DNA from: CAVWCW01 sp963753615
GTDB lineage: Bacteria; Pseudomonadota; Gammaproteobacteria; Chromatiales; Chromatiaceae
Reading direction: 5' to 3'
Length of the DNA: 64,000 nucleotides
Assembly (NCBI GenBank): GCA_963753615.1
Contig: CAVWCW010000008.1
Coordinates: 124,001 to 188,000 of the forward strand
Part shown: positions 59,625 to 64,000 of the stretch, piece by piece
Layout of the letters: every line of letters starts with the position of its first letter
Numbering within the stretch: the first letter of the stretch is position 1
Made by a program: the position numbers and the translations under genes
Notes under the pieces: model-generated
What the model was told of the DNA's origin: nothing
The model's database searches: none
Seen by the model: the letters and a program-made list of their open reading frames with translations, nothing else

Positions 59625-61559
59625 TTGAACGATATGGCAAAAAATCTCATTCTTTGGGTGATCATCGCGATTGTCCTGATGTCGGTATTCAATAGCTTCA
59701 GCACCCAGAAACCGAAGTCTCAACAGCTGCCTTATTCGCAGTTTCTGGAAGAGGTGGAGCGCGGTTCGGTGCAGAAGGTCGAGATCAACGGCCGTGCCAT
59801 CGACGGCACGACGTTGACGGGGCAGCGCTTCTCCACCTACAGCCCGGGCGACGACGGCATGGTCAGCGACCTGCTGAACAACGGTGTCGAGATCATCGCG
59901 AGCCCGCCGGAGAAGCCGTCAATCCTGATGCAAATTCTGATCAACTGGTTCCCGCTGTTCATCCTGATCGGTTTGTGGATTTTCTTCATGCGTCAGATGC
60001 AAGGCGGCGGCGGAGGCCGCGGTGCCATGACTTTCGGCAAGAGCCGGGCCCGGATGTTGAGCGAGGACCAGGTCAAGGTGACCTTCAACGACGTCGCCGG
60101 CGTGGAAGAGGCGAAGGAGGAGGTGACCGAAGTGGTGGACTTCCTGCGCGACCCGTCAAAGTTCCAGAAGCTCGGCGGCAAGATTCCCCGCGGCGTGCTG
60201 ATGGTCGGTTCCCCGGGTACCGGCAAGACGCTGCTGGCGCGGGCGATCGCCGGCGAGGCCAAGGTGCCGTTTTTCACCATCTCCGGTTCCGACTTCGTGG
60301 AGATGTTCGTCGGCGTCGGCGCATCGCGCGTGCGCGACATGTTCGAACAGGCCAAGAAGCACGCCCCCTGCATCATCTTTATCGATGAGATCGATGCGGT
60401 GGGACGCCACCGCGGCGCTGGTTTGGGCGGAGGCCATGACGAGCGCGAGCAGACCCTGAACCAGTTGCTGGTGGAGATGGACGGATTCGAGGGTAACGAA
60501 GGGGTGATCGTTATCGCCGCCACCAACCGCCCGGACGTCCTGGACCCGGCCTTGCTGCGCCCCGGACGCTTCGACCGTCAGGTGGTAGTGCCGCTGCCGG
60601 ACGTGCGCGGGCGCGAGCAGATCCTCAAGGTGCACCTGCGCAAGGTTGCCCTTTCCGACAACGTGAACGCGAGCATTATTGCCCGGGGTACGCCGGGTTT
60701 CTCCGGGGCCGACCTGGCCAATCTGGTCAATGAGGCAGCCCTGTTTGCGGCCCGCGCCAATAAGCGTGTGGTGGACATGGAAGAGATGGAAAAGGCCAAG
60801 GACAAGATCATGATGGGCGCCGAGCGCCGTTCGATGGTGATGAGCGACGAGGAAAAGCGCCTCACCGCCTTCCACGAGGCCGGACACGCCATCGTTGGCC
60901 GCCTGGTGCCGTCGCATGACCCAGTCTACAAGGTCAGCATCATCCCGCGCGGCCGGGCCCTGGGTGTGACTATGTTTCTGCCCGAAGAGGACCGCTACAG
61001 CCACAGCCGCGAGCACCTTGAGAGCCAGATCTCCAGTCTCTTCGGGGGGCGCCTGGCCGAAGAATTGGTACTGGGCTCGGAGCGCGTGACCACCGGCGCC
61101 TCCAACGACATCATGCGCGCCACCGAGATCGCGCGCGCCATGGTCACAAAGTGGGGCCTGTCCGAGCGCCTGGGCCCGCTTACCTACAGCGAGGAAGAAG
61201 AAGAGGTGTTCCTCGGTCACTCGGTTGCCAAGCACAAGTCGGTGTCCGACGAGACTGCCCACGCCATCGACGAGGAGATCCGCAAGTTCATCGATCGCAA
61301 TTACGAGCGGGCGCGCGACATCTTGACTGCCAATTTGGAGAAGCTGCACTTGATGGCAGCAGCCCTGATCAAGTATGAAACCATCGATGCGGGCCAGATA
61401 GACGACATCATGAGCGGCAAGGAGCCGCGTCCCCCCGCGGATTGGGACGAGGACGAGCCTGGGACCGGCTCCGCGACCAAGACGGGCGGTTCCGCTGCGG
61501 CGGGCCAGACCGACGGCCCGAAGGGCAGCAGCATCGGCGATCCGGCGAACCAGCACTAG
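59625..61559 (+). CDS. ftsH: ATP-dependent zinc metalloprotease FtsH
   Basis: A 644-residue membrane protease: two N-terminal transmembrane helices (NLILWVIIAIVLMSVFNSF and INWFPLFILIGLWIFFM) around a periplasmic domain, an AAA module with Walker A GSPGTGKT (Gly195), Walker B IIFIDEIDAVG and the second region of homology NRPDVLDPALLRPGRFDRQV, then the zinc site HEAGH (His417). It degrades membrane proteins and regulators such as LpxC and sigma-32. The TTG start at 59625 gives NDMAKNLIL, which aligns with the E. coli N-terminus, and GAGGG lies upstream. Operon with rlmE, folP and glmM. Confidence 0.96.
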   Translation: MNDMAKNLILWVIIAIVLMSVFNSFSTQKPKSQQLPYSQFLEEVERGSVQKVEINGRAIDGTTLTGQRFSTYSPGDDGMVSDLLNNGVEIIASPPEKPSILMQILINWFPLFILIGLWIFFMRQMQGGGGGRGAMTFGKSRARMLSEDQVKVTFNDVAGVEEAKEEVTEVVDFLRDPSKFQKLGGKIPRGVLMVGSPGTGKTLLARAIAGEAKVPFFTISGSDFVEMFVGVGASRVRDMFEQAKKHAPCIIFIDEIDAVGRHRGAGLGGGHDEREQTLNQLLVEMDGFEGNEGVIVIAATNRPDVLDPALLRPGRFDRQVVVPLPDVRGREQILKVHLRKVALSDNVNASIIARGTPGFSGADLANLVNEAALFAARANKRVVDMEEMEKAKDKIMMGAERRSMVMSDEEKRLTAFHEAGHAIVGRLVPSHDPVYKVSIIPRGRALGVTMFLPEEDRYSHSREHLESQISSLFGGRLAEELVLGSERVTTGASNDIMRATEIARAMVTKWGLSERLGPLTYSEEEEEVFLGHSVAKHKSVSDETAHAIDEEIRKFIDRNYERARDILTANLEKLHLMAAALIKYETIDAGQIDDIMSGKEPRPPADWDEDEPGTGSATKTGGSAAAGQTDGPKGSSIGDPANQH

Positions 61560-61601
61560 CCGAGGTCATCTCCGGCGTACCGCGAGGAGCCACTTACGCC
61601 G

Positions 61602-62447
61602 GTGAGCCAGCATCTGGATTGTGCCGGCCGCATTCTGGAGTTGTCCCGGCCCCTGGTGATGGGCATCCTCAACGCGACCCCCGATTCCTTTTCGGACGGG
61701 GGTCGCTTTATTGATTTCGAAGTCGCGTTGGCGCACGCCCGCCGGATGGTAGAGGAGGGTGTCGACATCATCGATGTCGGCGGCGAGTCCACCCGCCCCG
61801 GGGCGCAACCGGTGAGTGCGGCGGAAGAGATCGACCGCGTGGTGCCGCTGATCGAGGCCCTGCAACGGGAACTGCCGGTACCCGTTTCCATCGATACCGG
61901 CAAGGCAGAAGTAATGCGTGCGGCGGTGGCGGCGGGTGCCGGCATGATCAACGACGTATGGGCCCTGCGCGGCCCGGGTAGTCTGGAGGCGGCCCGCGAT
62001 TGCGCGGTGCCGGTGTGTCTGATGCACATGCGGGGCGAGCCTCGGAGTATGCAGCACGCCCCCTGCTATGCCGACGTGCTCGCCGAGGTCTCCGCATTTC
62101 TGCGCCAGCGCCTGCAGTCGGCCGAGGCGGCGGGTATACCCCGCTCGCGGCTGCTGGTGGACCCGGGCTTCGGCTTCGGAAAGAGCCTGGAGCATAATCT
62201 GACCCTTTTGCGAGGTCTGCAGCGCTTCGCCGAGCTTGGGACGCCGCTGTTGGTGGGGATCTCGCGGAAGCGTATGATCGGCCAGTTGCTGGGTGACGCA
62301 CCGGTGGAACAGCGCCTCTACGGCAGCCTGGCCGCCGCCCTGTTCGCAGCCGAGCGGGGCGCCGGCATTCTGCGGGTGCACGATGTCAAGCCCACCGTCG
62401 ACGCGCTGCGGGTGTTGCGGGCTCTGGCCGAACCCAGGTTATCCTGA
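61602..62447 (+). CDS. folP: Dihydropteroate synthase
   Basis: A 281-residue TIM-barrel enzyme with all family motifs: LVMGILNATPDSFSDGGRF, IIDVGGESTRPGAQPVS, VSIDTGKAEVMRAAVAAGA followed by MINDVWAL, CLMHMRGEPRSMQ, LVDPGFGFGKSLEHN and LLVGISRKRMIG. It condenses p-aminobenzoate with the pterin pyrophosphate in folate synthesis and is the sulfonamide target. The start is GTG 61602. It lies between ftsH and glmM, as in most gammaproteobacteria. Confidence 0.95.
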   Translation: MSQHLDCAGRILELSRPLVMGILNATPDSFSDGGRFIDFEVALAHARRMVEEGVDIIDVGGESTRPGAQPVSAAEEIDRVVPLIEALQRELPVPVSIDTGKAEVMRAAVAAGAGMINDVWALRGPGSLEAARDCAVPVCLMHMRGEPRSMQHAPCYADVLAEVSAFLRQRLQSAEAAGIPRSRLLVDPGFGFGKSLEHNLTLLRGLQRFAELGTPLLVGISRKRMIGQLLGDAPVEQRLYGSLAAALFAAERGAGILRVHDVKPTVDALRVLRALAEPRLS

Positions 62448-62565
62448 GTCAATGAGCGCGGCACAAACGCGGTTTCCGAAAGCCGAAAAACACTAAACGT
62501 CAGAGTTTCCCTTATTTCGGCCGTCATCGGCCGCCGACAAAAATATAGCTTTAAGGAGCAGTCCC

Positions 62566-63906
62566 TTGAGCCGCAAGCATTTTGGAACCGACGGCATCCG
62601 TGGCCGAGTCGGCACTCCCCCGATTACCCCGGAGTTTGTGCTCAAGCTGGGCTGGGCCGCCGGCCGTGTGCTGAGTAACGGCCCCCACAGCAAGGTACTG
62701 ATCGGCAAAGATACCCGGATCTCCGGCTATATGTTGGAGTCTGCGTTGGAGGCCGGGCTGTCGGCAGCGGGGGTGAATATCCTGCTGCTTGGGCCGATGC
62801 CGACTCCAGGCATTGCCTACCTCACCCGAACCTTGCACGCGCAAGCCGGCATAGTGATCAGCGCCTCCCACAACCCCCACTACGACAACGGCATCAAGTT
62901 CTTCTCCGGAGACGGCAACAAGCTCCCGGACGAGATAGAAAGTGCCATCGAGGCGGAGTTGGAGCGGGACATGACCACCGTCGAGTCGCGCCAACTGGGT
63001 AAGGCCGAAAGGGTGGATGATGCCGCGGGTCGCTACATAGAGTTCTGCAAAAGCAGCGTACCGTCGCTGATGAATCTCCGCGGCATCCGGATCGTGGTCG
63101 ACTGCGCCCACGGGGCCACCTATCACATCGCCCCGCATGTGTTCGACGAATTGGGCGCTTCCGTGATCGCCATCGGCGATCGCCCCAACGGCCTCAATAT
63201 CAACGACGAGGTCGGCTCCACCCACCCGGAGAATCTGCGCCAGGCGGTGCTCAAGCATGGGGCTGACATTGGCGTCGCCCTGGACGGCGACGGCGACCGC
63301 AGCCTGCTGGTCGACGGCAACGGCAATCTGGTGGACGGAGACGATATCCTCTACATCGTGGCAAACGCCCGCAAGGCCGCCGGTGAACTCGATGGGCAGT
63401 CGGTCGTAGGTACCCAAATGAGCAACCTGGGGCTGGAACTGGCCCTCCGAAAGTTGGGGATCGGATTCGAACGCACCGCCGTGGGCGACCGCTACATCAT
63501 GGCCCGGATGCAGGAGGCGGGATGGGTGCTGGGCGGCGAGCCTTCCGGCCACATCATCTGCCTCGATCGCACGTCCACCGGCGACGGCATTGTCTCGGCT
63601 CTGCAGGTACTGGCCGAGATGCGGCGTACCGGCAAGTCCCTGAACGAGTTGCGTCGGGGGATCGAGAAGTTCCCACAGCGCCTGGTCAACGTGCGTCTGG
63701 ACCGGAGCATGGATGTGCTGGGGTCGGACCCGGTGCGGGCGGCGGTCCGGGCGGCTGAGGCAGAGCTGGCGGAGCAGGGCAGGGTGCTGCTGCGCGCTTC
63801 GGGCACCGAGCCGCTGATCCGGGTGATGGTCGAAGGCCGCGACGAGGAACAGGTCCGGCGCCTGGCGGATCAGATTGCCGACAGCGTTCGCGAACTGCTG
63901 AGCTGA
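62566..63906 (+). CDS. glmM: Phosphoglucosamine mutase
   Basis: A 446-residue alpha-phosphohexomutase with the phosphoserine loop VISASHNPHYDNGIKFF (Ser101), the metal loop ALDGDGDRSLLVD, the sugar loop GEPSGHIICLD and the phosphate-binding C-terminal RASGTEPLIRVMVEG. It converts glucosamine-6-phosphate to glucosamine-1-phosphate for UDP-GlcNAc, peptidoglycan and lipid A. The start is TTG 62566 with AAGGAG upstream. Follows folP with 118 bases between. Confidence 0.95.
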   Translation: MSRKHFGTDGIRGRVGTPPITPEFVLKLGWAAGRVLSNGPHSKVLIGKDTRISGYMLESALEAGLSAAGVNILLLGPMPTPGIAYLTRTLHAQAGIVISASHNPHYDNGIKFFSGDGNKLPDEIESAIEAELERDMTTVESRQLGKAERVDDAAGRYIEFCKSSVPSLMNLRGIRIVVDCAHGATYHIAPHVFDELGASVIAIGDRPNGLNINDEVGSTHPENLRQAVLKHGADIGVALDGDGDRSLLVDGNGNLVDGDDILYIVANARKAAGELDGQSVVGTQMSNLGLELALRKLGIGFERTAVGDRYIMARMQEAGWVLGGEPSGHIICLDRTSTGDGIVSALQVLAEMRRTGKSLNELRRGIEKFPQRLVNVRLDRSMDVLGSDPVRAAVRAAEAELAEQGRVLLRASGTEPLIRVMVEGRDEEQVRRLADQIADSVRELLS

Positions 63907-63923
63907 GCCCGATTGCGAAAAAG

Positions 63924-63938
63924 ATCGCCGTTGGCGAT
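63924..63938 (+). terminator. Tight hairpin after glmM
   Basis: ATCGCC and GGCGAT form a perfect 6-bp stem around GTT, followed by TGATTTT. A short rho-independent-type terminator is possible, though the 3-base loop and broken T-run make it weak. Confidence 0.4.
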
Positions 63939-63997
63939 TGATTTTGTAGCGCGGCACCGTTAAGCTAGCGCGCTTGATTTCGCACCGGGAGAAGTAG

Positions 63998-64000
63998 ATG
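63998..64000 (+). CDS. Start codon of the next gene, cut by the window end
   Basis: ATG at the last three bases is preceded by GGGAGAAGTAG, a good ribosome site. In many relatives tpiA or secG follows glmM, so tpiA is the best guess, but no coding sequence is available here. Confidence 0.35.

Noticed and set aside
60156..61556. A 466-codon minus-strand frame
   Set aside because: Shadow of ftsH; no ribosome site, and no motif.

Overview
The window is high-GC DNA from a gammaproteobacterium, probably a Chromatiales-like lineage. The evidence is gene order as well as gene content: surE-pcm-yqaA-nlpD-rpoS, carA-carB-greA-(yhbY)-rlmE-ftsH-folP-glmM, and alaC-hom followed by a thrC remnant are classic gammaproteobacterial neighbourhoods. 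I see no rRNA, no tRNA and no CRISPR array.

Layout. 1-2.1 kb: two tandem, overlapping LssY_C-domain lipoprotein genes on the minus strand (the first is cut by the window edge). 2.5-7.7 kb: a compact plus-strand cluster of a secreted DUF3604 PHP-like metalloprotein, a membrane-anchored parvulin-type prolyl isomerase and three consecutive HupE/UreJ-type membrane proteins, followed by a shredded second copy of the DUF3604 gene. 7.8-8.9 kb: small membrane protein, then an ISXO2-transposase/AraC chimeric remnant. 9.2-13.4 kb: outer-membrane barrel protein, App1-type phosphatidate phosphatase and a phospholipase D-family lipoprotein. 13.6-17.9 kb: Nudix hydrolase, glycine-rich repeat protein, DUF4080 radical SAM protein, truncated sterol desaturase, rhomboid protease, DUF2956 protein. 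18-25.2 kb: SLC13 transporter, Smr protein, and the surE-pcm-yqaA-nlpD-rpoS block. 25.3-31.3 kb: DUF4124 and Mth938-like proteins, alaC, hom, thrC remnant, a COG4255-like protein, class I aldolase fbaB. 31.4-34.4 kb: a scar zone with an IS66 accessory-gene fragment, palindromic repeats, an AT-rich island with a small membrane protein, an unidentified degraded stretch, a Cache-domain protein and a fbaB fragment. 34.5-38.1 kb: a complete merR-copZ-copA-SHOCT-HMA copper-efflux operon with a MerR-type promoter, bounded on its far side by a second fbaB fragment. 38.8-46.9 kb: foreign-looking lipoprotein, degraded gene, sirtuin, DM13 protein, membrane protein, Na/Pi cotransporter, proline symporter, HD-GYP protein. 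47.2-64 kb: pyruvate phosphate dikinase, REP pair, EF-hand/GYGQ-repeat secreted protein, DUF692 (MNIO) protein, CnoX and TrxC thioredoxins, then the pyrimidine/translation/cell-envelope block carAB-greA-yhbY-rlmE-ftsH-folP-glmM. The last three bases are the ATG of the next gene.

Two themes stand out. First, single-base length differences break or fuse conserved housekeeping genes (SLC13 permease, pcm/yqaA, nlpD, rpoS, carB), concentrated at 18-25 kb. Many lie in short homopolymers and are most simply assembly or sequencing errors, so these genes should be treated as probably intact in the organism. Second, there is genuine gene debris: remnants of thrC, DUF3604, fbaB (twice), sterol desaturase, an AraC regulator and two insertion sequences.

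The best candidates for an undescribed system are the DUF3604-PPIase-HupE/UreJ cluster and the lone DUF692 enzyme next to a secreted EF-hand repeat protein. FbaB and PpdK fit reversible glycolysis/gluconeogenesis; the copper cassette is a self-contained metal-efflux unit.
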